Assembly (NCBI RefSeq): GCF_000208745.1
Contig: NC_030852.1
Span: 31,202,969 to 31,266,968 of the forward strand
Reading direction: 5' to 3'
Length of the DNA: 64,000 nt
From: Theobroma cacao
Taxonomy: Eukaryota; Streptophyta; Magnoliopsida; Malvales; Malvaceae
The stretch's first letter is position 1. Each line of letters begins with the position of its first letter. Below, one piece after another: positions 10,474 through 22,400 of the stretch. The position numbers and the translations under genes are program-made. The notes under the pieces were generated by a model that was not told the origin of the DNA, did no database searches, and saw only the letters and a list, made by a program, of their open reading frames with translations.

Positions 10474-11475
10474 ATGGGAAGAGCCCCATGTTGTACCAAG
10501 GTGGGCTTGAAGAGAGGTCCGTGGACAGCCACAGAGGACACGTTGCTGACTAATTATATCAAGTCTCACGGTGAAGGCCATTGGAGATCTTTGCCTATAA
10601 AGGCTGGTATTTCTCTCGCTCATATTTGCAGCTAGCATTTCATTTCTCTAATTCTTGGACCATGGCTTCTTGCTTAGTTAACTTTTTCCAGCCAAACTGT
10701 AGGCTTATTTTGTTGCAAGTTCATTAATTCCCTTAGTTTTGGACTGTTTTGGCGTGCACTCCACTCAGGGCTGCTTCGGTGTGGGAAGAGCTGCAGACTA
10801 AGATGGATGAACTATATCCGACCTGATATTAAGCGAGGAAACATCACTCCTGATGAGGATGATCTCATTATCAGGCTCCATTCTCTTCTGGGCAATCGTT
10901 GGTCTCTCATTGCCAAAAGACTTCCTGGCCGGACAGACAATGAAATAAAAAATTACTGGAATTCTCATCTCAGTAAGAGAGTAAAAAAATCGGAAACCAA
11001 TTCAAGCAATTCCAAAGAAGCATCAAGAAGCAGCCGTAAAGCAAACAAGACTAGTGAAAAGAAGCAAAAGAGTAAGGAAAAACAAGAGGGTGCAAATCCT
11101 ACTGCGACGACCACAGTGCATCAGCCAAAAGCTAGCAGGGTTTCACCTTTTTCAGTGCTAACGGGGAGCAGCGGTTTTGACAGTAAGATAAGTGGGCCAT
11201 CTAGCTGTGGAGAAGGGAGCAGATCAGGAGCTAATAGTGATACCGATGTCTTTGATTTTCCCCCTTATTGGCCTGACGGTAATGCAGGGGCAGCTACTAA
11301 TAGCGGAAAGGCAATGGTTTATGATGAAAATCAACAAGAATTCCCTTACGGCTTTGACACCGGAGTAGGAGATGGTAACATGCTTGACGACATTTTTCAG
11401 GAATACCAGAAGCTTCTGGTGGTGGATCATGACCCTGGCGAAAGAAACTCCTTCGCTGATTCTCTCTTGATCTGA
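10474..11475 (+). CDS. R2R3-MYB transcription factor, MYBPA1/TT2-like (predicted proanthocyanidin regulator)
   Basis: Two exons, 10474-10606 and 10769-11475, joined in frame at [15 protein letters not shown], the usual first MYB intron position; 279 residues. R2 covers about residues 14-61 and R3 about 67-112, with the regular Trp spacing and the R3 first Trp replaced by Ile as in plant MYBs. R3 holds the R/B-like bHLH contact motif D76-L77-x2-R80-x3-L84-x6-L91-x3-R95, so a bHLH partner is expected. The [15 protein letters not shown] start and [20 protein letters not shown] block resemble grape MYBPA1-type activators of proanthocyanidin genes. The second MYB intron is absent. The C-terminal region is Ser/Lys-rich and then acidic. 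The DNA-binding class is secure; the pathway assignment is inference. AtMYB5- or flavonol-type MYBs are alternatives. Confidence 0.88.
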
Positions 11476-13454
11476 CGGCGTTGCTTTCTTCCCACGGTGG
11501 TGATAATAAAGTTTTGTCTGTTCTAAGCTATCCTGATAGTCCAACATTTTGACCAAATTTCTTCAGTCTCATCAAGCTACAATCTACTTTCAATCCTAAA
11601 AACATAATTATATATGTATTTATCTTCACCAACAGGTATATAAATGAAAATAAATCTACCTATATATCATTTATTAGCTATATTCTGCGAGTTGTTCTAA
11701 AGTAAAGTGGAAGATAGTAATTCGAATTGTAAATAGGAGAAAGAATAGGGAAGAAAAAGAGGATCAGCCATTTCAGTTGTAGATCAGTGTTCACGGTACT
11801 CGATGTTAACTCTGGGAATTTGGTACTACCACAGCCGCCCCAATCATTCCACTGATCCCAGGAATAATAGAGCTGGTGAATGACGTATCTAATTAGTCTA
11901 ACTCTAGCCCTAGCTAGCTACTATTTTTTCCTGGAAGTCCTTGCTCCATATCTTTGAATTTGAGTTCTAAATCAAGTACAATAGAATTCAAATATTGAAA
12001 AAATTATATTTTTCAATAAAATTTCAATTATAAAGAAACAATCATATAGCATATGATCTTCTATTTAGGCCACTTGCCATAGTACTTTTGACAGTGTGTT
12101 GATGTTGAACCACTCACTAAAACAGCTTTAACAGGACAGTTTCATTTCCAACATTGTTGGTGGAGAAAATAGTAGTACATGGTCCTAGCTCCCACTTGTC
12201 GGAGGGAAGCCATCCCGACAAGCTTTTAATTGGCATACCATCTAGACATCTCAACATTTATTATGGCAATCCAGACAAGGAGGAGACCGTAAAAGTTTTT
12301 CTATTCATCATTTATATGACAATTTATCATAATTTGCTAGAAGAATATATATACACAAGATGTTGCAAACAAAGCATATGACAGTATATGTTAACATGGA
12401 AAGGAAATTATTTTTTGAATAATTAAAAATTAATATGTAATTCTCTTTGACACATGTAAAAGCCTTTTGAACTTTAATTACACAAAAGAAAGTATATATC
12501 TTCCATCTCATAAACTTCATTTTAATTTTTAGATTTAAAAAAAATAAAAATATAAAAAAGAAACAAGGAAGCGAAGTCTAATTAGTGTTTAATCTCTATA
12601 ATCAAACATATCCAAGTTTTCCGTGGAGTATCAATTAACATCAGTTTCAAAATTTGTCCTGACGATGAACTGTTCTTTCAGCAAGCCTCAAACCCCATTT
12701 TTTGTGGCGTCTTTTAACTCAAATCTTTCTGAATTTCATAAAAAGATGACCGAAGTTGGTCTCAGTACAAAAATTCTCTGCTCTGCCTTGCAGGCTTGAA
12801 CCATAGCCACTGTTAATTTTCCATGTGCCCTGTTAGTTTTGCTCAGCCATAAACGCATTTGTCTGAAACCAAAAAGGGAAAAACGAAACGCTACTGACTG
12901 ATGATAGTTTGTGGCCCTAGATGTTAGTATCACGATGAAATCATTCATCACGCACACATTTTTATAATTTTGTGGTGAATGTTAATGTTTAATATTCTCC
13001 AAATTGTAGGGATTAATTGTATGTTTTGGCATCTTCCTGAATAAAGGAATTGCTCCAGCAAAATTTAGCGGGCACCACTTTTTTGCAACTGGGTTTTATT
13101 TATTAAGTCTCAAGCTCAGCTGGTATTTTGTTCCCATGCTTCTGACGGAGCAAAATTTGACATGGGGCCTCCTGTACTGAGCTAATATTTAGGGTCTTTT
13201 TTGGTTTTGTTCCTCATGTAAATGCATTTAGCCGGGTTTATCCTGCAACGAACCTTCCTAATGAGTTAGGCTGGTTTTAGTTGTCGGTTAAGAGTACCTT
13301 ACGGTGGGATAACAAATTAGAATTTTATCTTAGTGCTATATTGCCGAAATAGTGAACCACCCATCTTGGGCACCTCAAACTTTATATTAATATATCATTT
13401 GACTGGGCACTTTGCCCTCCTTTGTATATATATCATCTGCCTTCACATTCGTGA
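11476..13454. other. Intergenic spacer between MYB and METTL17-like 3' ends
   Basis: Contains the 3' UTRs of two convergent genes and AT-rich spacer. No RNA gene, transposon end or coding domain recognised. Confidence 0.6.
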
Positions 13455-16400
13455 TCATGAGACACTACCCGTTACATTCCTTCCCAAGGGCCACAAGTCA
13501 CCCCAGAATGACCTTCGGGCCTGATGATGCAAAGTAGGATTCTTACTTTGTGTGATAACCTCGTGGTCAAATGAACCCTCTGAGGCATCTCCATTGGTTG
13601 GTCGACAAATATTCATGTGAACCTGCCTGCCTCTCCGAACAGGAGGGAAGATTATCCGTCCCCAACCGCCCCCAAGATCAGCAAGAGCTGTTTCTTCTTC
13701 TTGATCTTCTTCATCATTATCTTGTTCTTCTACTTGATGGTCTTCATCATTATCACTGACAAGATCAGTTTCCATAACATCGGAGTCATAGGCACTTGAA
13801 TGCACTTCTTCATATGGAATGACATCAGCAGTTTCTTTTATATTAACTAGATCCTCTGTCAAGTTAAAAACAGATTTTTGAAATGGAAAATATCAGAATT
13901 AAGAGCTCTCCTAAATTCTAGGAATTAGTGTAAGCAAAGTGTGCTACTAGAGTTAAAAAGGTTAAAAAAAAGGAAAGATGATGGTGGAGACAAAGATGTA
14001 CCATAGTCAATTTCAAGATCTTCCGGATTCCTCTTAGCACGCTGCTCTTTCAAAGTCTCAAATTTTATACCATCAAGAGGCCAAGATTCTCTTCTGAAAT
14101 TTTTAATAATGGTTAAAATTAACAACATGAGACAATAGAGGGGAAAGGGGATGATGACTAAAAGTGTGGTCTATGCAGGGTTTGTAAAGACACTTAAGAG
14201 GTGTTAAGGAAAGACCGAATGACTCAAACCAGCAGACATACATGTTGCTAGAGCTTCAAATTACCGAAAAGAAAAACATTTTTGTAAATTACCCAATCCA
14301 CAAAACAGCTGAGAATACTAACCGAGGTCGTTGTCCTCTTCTGAAAGCAACAAAACAAAACTTTTCATCTTCAAAGCCACGTAAAGGATCACCCTTGGAA
14401 CGCTACAAAATAGTGATAAATGAAGATCAGTGAAAATTTCCTTATTCTGAGGCTTTCAAGATAAACTCTTCCAATTCCCAGAAAAATATATAATTGCAAT
14501 GTAAAATATGTGATTCAGATTCTACTTTGAACCACCATGAGACAAGATAGCATGGACCTAGGTATTTCATGAGGAGATTAGCGCATTTATAAAAATAAAA
14601 CATACTAAATCTTAGGTTGAAAGAGAATAGCAGAGCAAAAATATTACAAGCTCCCAGCATTGACAATTGCTGACTTGCATTAACATGGAATACTAGATAA
14701 GTCGACAAATGATAAATGAATAAAGGAGAAACCTTGTATGCACGTTGTGAAGATGTCCTCTGCAAACGCTGAACAAAATGACAGTACTTTCCAGATTTCT
14801 CCAATGGACAACACCCATCATGAGGGCACTGAATCAAGAAAGTTATTTAATTATCTTTTTAATGAAAGAAAATATATAAGTGAGATTGTGCAGCATTTTT
14901 AAGTATGGAGAAAAAGAAAAGCAGAGGAGACACAATCATACTTACCGGAGCAATAATGAATGCACCAGTTCTAAGATCGATAAGGTCCTTAGAACCTTCC
15001 TTGTTTGCCTTGGCTTTACGGCATTTCTAAGAAATCATAACTAAGCTATCATATAAGCATAGGGAAAAAAGAACAACCATAAATAAAACACATAATATTC
15101 ACACAACATAACAAATTTATTTTCAAAAGAAAAAATAAACTCACTCTTTTTTCCATCCACAATATGTGAGATCGCATCTGAGATATAATATTAGATCCAT
15201 GTGGTGTTCCTGGTTCAACTAAGACCTGCCAACAATCAAAATTTACGAAAACTGAAATATATAGGACAGACAACGACCAAAATAATATTACTACAAGGAT
15301 AACAACTTATAATCTGCAAGTCATAGCTAAGGTGCCTTAAATCATCTCATCAAGTGTCAGAAGGGCTTCCAATTCAGGGTGGCATGAATGACATACATTA
15401 GTTTGTTTCCTCATCCATGGCACAAAGAGTGATACAAACCATTGATATTCCCCCAGCAAAATATACAATGACAGAAATATGTCAATAATTCGAAGAACAT
15501 ACCAGGACATCCCGTGTCAGATTCCAAAGTTGGCGCACTATTGTAATTCGGTCCTTCAGGGATGGTACCTCTCCAAGCACATAAGACTTTAACCCATCAA
15601 AAGAGGCATTTTATTTTGTTAGTACCAAGAAAGGGCATATCTCCAAAAGATTTCCAAAAAGAATTCATGGCATGCAGCAATTAAAGCAGTAAACTAAACA
15701 GAAACATTAATAGGCCACATCTGAGCCTAGACAAAACAATGACAAATTTGGGCAGAATTACAAACTTACAGCAATTACAAGGTCGTGTTCCCTCTCAGAC
15801 TTGCTGATATCTTTTGTTAGTGTTTGAAGGCTAGCATAGCTATGAATAAGGGGCAAGTTCTTCAGGCCTAAAAACAAACATAAAGAAATGGCATAAAAAT
15901 ATCAGAAATTGCCCAATTACGCCTTAAATAATTTTGCCACACAAATATTAGGTACGATGATGAAAACTCTCTATGCTCATTATTTGCAATAGTTCCAATC
16001 TATTCTATCATCAAAAAGAAATCATCATACAGACAATTAGTACTGTCAACTCTTTTCTACCATCTGTCAAAGACACATGCTACTTTGATGTAATGCGCTT
16101 ATCATCAATCATAAATGTTAGAATATCCATAATTATTTCATACTTTCTAACTTACAATTTACATTACCATGATGCAGCCAAAGTGCTAATCAGCTAGCTC
16201 TGTAACAAATGCATCAACTGCTCCCAACTACCATCAGATTTAATCTCAACGAAAATGTGAATATGAAAAATTACCTTGTATAAGACTTCGACCCGCACGC
16301 TGCATGGATTGAGATGGTTCCACTATGTTTATTTTCTCCACAGTTTTAGGCCAGACTTCTCTTATTGCCCTATAAACCCACAAAGTTTATTACTGAAACG

Positions 16401-17211
16401 AATTTTATATAACCTCAAGACAACTCAATATGCACATATATTTGCAGATAAAACCCAAACCATTTCCTACCAGAATGCCGAACCGGTGCCAGCACCAAAA
16501 TCCAAAACTTTTGTTGGAGAGAAACCTGGTAGCCTTCTCCTCACCTAGCAAAAGCGTCAAAAACAAAAATTTACCCAAATTTAAAAGCAAAACAACAAAT
16601 TCCACCTCTATACATAAATGCCCAGAAATGATCAATCATTGGCAATTATGGCACAAATTTTTATTATTAAGGTTGTAAACTTGTAATTTAGAGGAACAAA
16701 TTTTTGGTACCTCACCAAGGACCCTATAACAAGCAGAGTAAACTGCGGGCATCCTGGAAGCAACATAAGCAACGGTCTCATCATCTCTATAAGTGAGACC
16801 GATATCGCCATAAGCACTCTTGATTTTCCATCTCTTTGACTGCTCCACTGACTTAAGAGGGTCCTCAACGAGCTCCTTCGAAGTCTCAGCCGTCAGATGC
16901 AGATTCACATCTTTAATCTCACTAAAAGACTCCGATAACCGCAACACTTTTCTCCGCATATAAGGGTCCTCTTGCTCTGTAACCCAAAATCCATAAGCCC
17001 AAAATATAAAAACATGAAGAGCCTTTTAGTTCGAAGATATTGAAATGGTCAATAAATTCACATAGATAGATAGATCACCTCGGAGGTATTTCTTGATGGC
17101 TCGGCGAAGGCGAACGGGAACGTCGAGGCAGCGTTCGGATTGTTTGGCTGCAGCACGGAGGGACTCGGGGGTGAAGATTTTTTGGGTTGTTTCTGAGATT
17201 AAGGATGCCAT
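13455..17211 (-). CDS. METTL17: METTL17/Rsm22-family mitochondrial ribosome assembly protein (SAM-binding, Fe-S type)
   Basis: Twelve exons on the minus strand, in order: 17211-17079, 16976-16711, 16544-16471, 16369-16275, 15867-15770, 15586-15503, 15225-15145, 15026-14946, 14828-14733, 14402-14323, 14093-14002, 13855-13455. All junctions are GT-AG and keep one frame of 526 residues. The SAM-binding motif VLDFGAGTGSAFW is at about residue 146, followed by INIVEPSQSM. The Rsm22 signature CPHDGCCPLEKSGKYCHF starts at Cys305; Cys311, Cys320 and Cys352 (in KFCFVAF) are further candidate ligands for the Fe-S cluster known in METTL17. The C terminus is acidic (about 40 residues rich in Asp/Glu) and then basic. 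Family members help assemble the small mitoribosomal subunit. Mitochondrial targeting is expected, but the N terminus (MASLISETTQKIFTPESLRA) is only weakly presequence-like. Confidence 0.9.
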
Positions 17212-17930
17212 TGTTGGAAACGGGTGCTTGCTTCTGCGAGTGAAATGACGGAGGTTCGTGCTTTTGTGCTGAGAAGGTTTTCACTGTTAGGGGTTAAGGG
17301 TTTTAGTTTGTTTTGGGCTATGAAAATGGACCCATCACAAACTTCCAATAGTAGAGTTTAGAATCCAAGAAACCTTCTAACTCTTGGGCCCAAGAAATAA
17401 AATGCATTTTTTTTTGTCATTTATATATTTATTTTTGGCATTTTATTTAAACATAATGTATGTTCTTAATTTTTGCCTTCCAACATATAAAGAGTTATGC
17501 TCTATTTTTTTTTTTTTTACAATTGAAAAATCATGTGCTGATCAATAAACTAAACACTCAACCAATGAACCAAATGTTGGATACTATTAATAGTGACAGT
17601 AATAAACATATCTTCTAAGAAAATGAACATATAAGAAGATGATATTCCAATATCTCAAGAGATCTAACATATTTTCTAATAAGATTTTATTTCTCTAACA
17701 ATCTCTTCAATATCTCAAGAGATCAACATATTTTCTAGTAAGATTTTGTTTCTGTAAAAATCTATCAAGTCCTACACTTGTACAATATATAAATACATTG
17801 AAATTGAATGCAAATGTGCAGACCTTATTTTCATCTTCAATACTATTTTCTGTTCATTTTTTTAAACAATTTAGGTCCTCTAGAAGGCTGATGCATATTT
17901 ATCATTGAGTTTGTAATTCACAGATGCCAG
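17212..17930. other. Spacer with a short duplication; possible decayed LTR
   Basis: Upstream region of the METTL17-like gene. A block with AATATCTCAAGAGATC occurs at about 17649 and again at about 17709, each followed by AACATATTTTCTARTAAGATTT, giving a duplication of about 60 bp. The stretch from TGTTGG at 17575 to about 17857, with an internal TATA-like ACAATATATAAATACATTG, resembles a Copia solo LTR, but no matching target-site duplication was found. Confidence 0.4.
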
Positions 17931-19030
17931 GAATAAATTCAAAGTCTCATTTGCTTGGCCAACAAAATTTCCCTGGATCTATGTCTAGGGCTGAAAACAG
18001 CAAGATAGAAGACAAGGGTAAAGGGCCATCGAAGACAATAAACCAACGGGGCTAAGGAGATACTTAGGAGCATGAGAAAGGTTCTGAATACTTCAAAAGT
18101 ATTGTTTCAGGTGCCTGAAGACTGGCTTGTGGCCAGGAAATGGCAGCATTTACTAAATATCTACGCTTTGGCACATGAAGGGCTTTCTTTGTTTTTCATT
18201 GAAATGAATGTAGAAACTTCTCAGTACTTTCGCGGAGCAAAGATTGATCGCTTGGCACAACTTGTATGTCTAAATTTTTTTGAGCCATTTTCAATTCCCT
18301 TGGAAATTATCTTGTCTCAACACAGTCATTGTATCATGACTTGTCTTGGCATTAAAATCTTTAAAAAGACAACATTGCCACAAAATTGAAATACTTACAT
18401 CGTGTTATTAGAATTAAACCACAAAGTTATGATCGAGTGTTGAGATGATGATACCACCTTTTTCCAATTGTTCGGAGAAAAATGGGATTGAGTTAGACAG
18501 TATATCAACCTCCAAAAAATGGTATTGAGTTATATAGTATATCAACCTCCAATCAAGTTATAAATCTGGCAGCTGAAGCCATGAGTTTCGCTTGAGGGAT
18601 GGTTGAAAAAGAGTGAACTAGCATTTCAACATAAGCATTCAAGACACCCATGTACTCGAAACAGTTTGAATTCCACGTGTTTTTGACTCTCGGTACTTGC
18701 ACTTTTCTCCTCCTATGCGTACTCTTGTTTTTCTTTATTTATAGGTTTCCTGCTATACTCCAACAAGTTTCGAGGTTTAAGCTCGAATCAATGGAAAAAG
18801 ATGCAATTTTTCAATGACATGAACAAGATGACTAAAGAAATAGAGAATTCTGCAACTATGTATCTATGGCTGCGATATTTTGGACTGGATGAAAAGGAAC
18901 CTTTGTTTGGGAAAACTTGAAGATTGGGCATCCATTGATCGCTTCATTCTTCTCTTTTCAAAGGAAGTAACACCAAAAGCTTTATACCGAATTAAGCAAT
19001 TCATCATACAATCACAGAATCTAAACAATT
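17930..19030 (+). pseudogene. Unrecognised gene debris, two or three exon-like pieces
   Basis: Several stretches read like protein but do not join. Piece one (about 17935-18050) reads MPGINSKSHLLGQQNFPGSM and then a Lys-rich tail. Piece two (18072-18266) includes VPEDWLVARKWQHLLNIYAL. Piece three (about 18770-19030) reads KKMQFFNDMNKMTKEIENSA, then a one-base shift and DWASIDRFILLFSKEVTP before TAA. A small duplication (about 39-bp period, unit containing AGTATATCAACCTCCAA) sits between them at about 18482-18560. I do not recognise the family. The stops and frame shift suggest a captured or decayed gene; exons of a real gene with unusual introns remain possible. Confidence 0.4.
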
Positions 19031-19049
19031 AAATAATAATATGAGAAAA

Positions 19050-20270
19050 TAATGAAGAATAGTCTTTCTTGATAAAGATATTTTAAAAATAATCATCAAA
19101 ATAAGTTTAATTATTTTTAATCATATTTAGTCATGACTTGATAAAAATGCCTTTAAAACTATTTCAAATAAATTAAACCATTCATCACAATTTCTCCTCA
19201 TTTGTGTTTTTTATTTTTCTCTCACCATCCCAGTCTCTCAAATTTTATCGATTTCTCTATTCGGCATTTATCTGCTATACTTCTGATTTCTCTCTCCCGC
19301 ATTTTTAGATTTTTCTTTTTTACGCTTTCAAGATACCAAACAATAGTTTTGATATGCTTGGGTAAGTGGTTATTTGAAAATTTTGATTTTCAGGTATTTT
19401 GGATAAAACTAAAACGGTAGAAATGATCACAGATGTTTGAAATAGCTTTTAATTAAATCAATTCGGGACTTAAACATCAATAAACTCAAAAAATTAAAAT
19501 TTATAAACTTATGTTTTCAAAGAAATTTTTTTTTTATTTTTAGTTGAAATAGGTGTTTTAGATAAAAAAATTTATATTTTGATTTATGAAAATATGTTAA
19601 AAATACTTTAATCGGTGTCAAATTGTCTAAAAAAAATGAAAAGAGTTGAGAGGATTTGAAATTTTGGTTCGTAAGTAACAACAATATTTTAAATATTAAA
19701 ATGCAACAAAATGTTTTTGAATATGGCATGTAATAATAATATTTTTTCAACATGGTATGTAACAACAGTATTTTTTTTTTCAACATGACGTGTAACAACC
19801 TTTTTTAACCATGACGTGTAATATATTTTTGTACATAATGTGTAACAACAGTATTTTTTTAACATGACGTGTAACAACAGTATTTTTTCAACATGACGTG
19901 TAACAACCTAACTATAGAGTATCATATGTTTTTGTATATAGCGTGTCACATGTTTCTGTACATGGTGTATAACAACCTAATCATAACATGTCACATGTTT
20001 TTACACATGACGTGTAACAACCTAATCATGACGTGTAACATATTTTTGTACATGACGTGTAACATCATAACGTGTAATTTAACTAAAGGTAATTTTATCT
20101 AATTTTATTAAAAATAATTAAAATTATAAAGAGAACTATTTTTAAAAACATCTTATCTTTAAAGATTATTTTAATTATTTTTAACAAGATAAAATTATGA
20201 AGAGAACTATTTTTAAAAACATATTATTTTTAAAATTTATTTTTAAAAATATCCCTAATAATATTCTAGA
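19050..20270. mobile_element. Non-autonomous element with long inverted ends and internal minisatellite (copy B)
   Basis: This copy is related to the one at 4398-5560. The left arm (about 19070-19160) reads AAGTTTAATTATTTTTAATC then GTCATGACTTGATAAAAATG, parallel to copy A's TTTTGACATGACTTGACAAC. The right arm (about 20085-20160) contains AAAAATAATTAAAATTATAA, the inverted counterpart, and is partly duplicated at 20165-20240. The interior is a minisatellite (19725-20075). No coding capacity. Copies A and B share ends but have different internal repeats, so the family seems to hold its termini while the core evolves quickly. Confidence 0.65.
19725..20075. repeat. Minisatellite with ATGACGTGTAACAAC core
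   Basis: About ten to twelve degenerate units of roughly 27-35 bp, with core ACATGACGTGTAACAAC alternating with GTATTTTTT or CTAATC spacers. Later units carry paired ACATG and CATGT motifs. Several units hold an ACGTG core. No promoter function is evident; it is the filler of the flanking inverted-repeat element. Confidence 0.85.
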
Positions 20271-20947
20271 ATCATTTAAGACCATTTCTCTTTTCTTTTG
20301 GGTGCAAATTCATGATCCTATTGATGACATTCGACTTTGCGTAGTGGGGTGGTAAAGTGAAGATTTCTCACCCCTTTTCTGCGTTCATTGTTCCTCAAGG
20401 TTTATATTTAGTCAATGAATTGCCCGAGCAGTGACAGAAAGGTACCTCTGCAAGAATTGAAGTTTATAGACCCCTACAAAGAACTGAAAATTGTTCAGAA
20501 TCCAGGCTAATAATCTAAGATAAGTACATGATTTCACTTAGGTTGAGCTAAACATATTTAGCATGATGAAGAATTTCATTATATACTGAAGAATCGAATT
20601 GCTGTCGATTCAAACACCTGCACTTTTAAAATAGAAACATATTACATTAATTTACATAAAAAAAGGGTTCAAAATCAACAAAAAAACCAGTACATACTTC
20701 TATAGCCCTGAAGCAGCCTGATACTTAATTATCTTGTTATTGAAGTTAGTATTAACGTCCAGTACCATGATTTATTTCACTCCCATGTCAATCAAAAGCA
20801 TTTTTTCCCATACTCTCGTATCTTTCGGTTCCATCATTTTCTTTGTGCCTCAACTTTCTCTGCTTCTTCGATCACGCAAATCCTATTGAAAATCCATGAT
20901 CCTACATACAATGTCTTCATATGAGGTCTACCATGAAGGAGAGGGCA
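20271..20947. other. Intergenic, 3' flank of TPR gene
   Basis: Holds the 3' UTR of the minus-strand TPR-like gene and AT-rich spacer. Nothing else recognised. Confidence 0.6.
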
Positions 20948-22035
20948 TTAAAAAGCTGCGACCATAGCTGGCGAAACTCCAACTTGAGCACCCATTTCCT
21001 TTTCTTCTTGTTCTTGTTCTTCATCTTCCTCCGATTCCCACATGAAGTGTGCGTAAGAACCCAGCACCATGCTGCAAAAAAAACCCAGAAATTAAGTTTG
21101 ATTTGCAGAGATATATAATAATAGTAGAGTAGAGATAAAAGGAAGGTGAAGAAAGTTACCAGTCATCAGGAGAAGCGGCGACGGCTCTGTCGAAGTAAGA
21201 CTTGGCTCGGGTTTCATCTCTGTGTCTCTCCCAGATAAACTTTCCGTACAAAGACAAAACCTCTCCATCTCCAGGACTCGCTAATATCGCTCTCCCGTAA
21301 TACTCCTCCGCCCTCTCCATATCTTTTTCCACCTTCAGAATCAAAACCAAACAACAAAGAAAAGTCAGATTATTTAAGTAATACAAATAAAAAACTAAGA
21401 AAGTTATATCAAAATAATATAATATTAGTAATATTTGTTACTGATGTTGGAATTACCTCGTGCAAGAACCTGCCGTAGTTTCTCAACAGAAGAGAGTCGC
21501 TGGGATTTAGTTTCAACATTTCCCTATAATAATCGCCGATCTTGCTCTCATCACCGAACGAATCATCTCCGTGATCACCGCCGGATTTCCCGCCATTTCC
21601 GAACCCGTCACCGGAGAACCCAATCTCCTCCATCGAGATCCCGAATTCCGGCCAAATTGACTCGAAACTCGCCCGATCACTTCCTTTTCCCGTCACCAAC
21701 GTTCGAAACTCCCTGCCTACTTCACCATCCGACAAATACTCCTCCTCCGGTATCCCCGCCCGAAAACACCGAGATCCGCCGGGAATCCGAGACTCCGATC
21801 TAATGATATCAGTATCGGACAACGCTCGCCTCATATGCGTGTGAGTCTCCTTCGGCTTCCGTTTATTCATAGGGAAATGCAACGAGATTATCGGAGAACA
21901 AGGGGAGCAGCCGGCTCTCTCACAGGAGTAAATCCCGCCGATCGAACTTTGACGAGAAAGAGAAACTTTGGGCGAACTGCACAGAGCCGGAGACGGGACC
22001 GGAACCGAACCGGCTCTCAAAAGAGCAGCTTTCAT
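20948..22035 (-). CDS. TPR-like superfamily protein with acidic C terminus
   Basis: Three exons on the minus strand, 22035-21457, 21332-21160 and 21071-20948, with GT-AG junctions and 291 residues. The first 160 residues are Ser/Pro/Gly-rich and probably disordered, with an RRALSDTD motif common in this plant family. From about residue 163 there are three consecutive TPR-like units: KIGDYYREMLKLNPSDSLLL, AEEYYGRAILASPGDGEVLS and AKSYFDRAVAASPDDCMVLG, each ending in a Tyr-Gly/Ala-x-Phe turn. An acidic EEDEEQEQEEKE tract is near the end. Arabidopsis has several such uncharacterised TPR-like proteins. TPRs mediate protein contacts; the partner is unknown. The start is the only ATG before the conserved region. 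Confidence 0.87.
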
Positions 22036-22400
22036 AACTGAAGAACGCTCGGGTTCAAACTTCTACACCGATAGTAAAGCTTCGGCCTTTTGAAAGGGGG
22101 CTTCATGTTATATAAATAGATAGTTACGAGCCGTCGGACGTGGTGACGGTAGTTGACTTCAAATAAAATGAGATAATGACACGTGTTAGAATGAACGTGA
22201 ACGGAGGCATGAACGTGGCGTCGGCTATGGCGAAGACTGGAAAACTTTTTCTTTTTCTTTCTGGGGTCACGAGAAAAGAGTGATTGAGTAAGCTGGTGCT
22301 GCCACGTGTTATGATGGGTCCCGCACGAAATGGTACGGATACTGTAACAGTGCGATGCGTGCTGAAGCAACGAGCTTTATAGAATAGAGATTTTTTTTTC
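22036..22400 (-). promoter_or_regulatory. Promoter of the TPR gene: TATA-like box, two G-boxes, W-box
   Basis: Upstream of the start codon (minus strand) there is a TATA-like TATTTATATAA at about 22108-22118, 75 bp from the ATG. G-box cores CACGTG are at 22180-22185 (within ACACGTGT) and 22303-22308, and TTGAC (W-box core on the plus strand) is at about 22153. ACGT-core G-boxes are sites for bZIP and bHLH factors, so stress, ABA or light control is plausible. This is inference from motifs only. Confidence 0.5.

Noticed and set aside
11224..11556. 110-codon minus-strand open frame over the MYB gene
   Set aside because: Antisense shadow of the MYB coding exon.
17575..17857. Possible Copia solo LTR beginning TGTTGG
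   Set aside because: No matching 5-bp target-site duplication and no second copy in the window; kept only as a note in the spacer entry.
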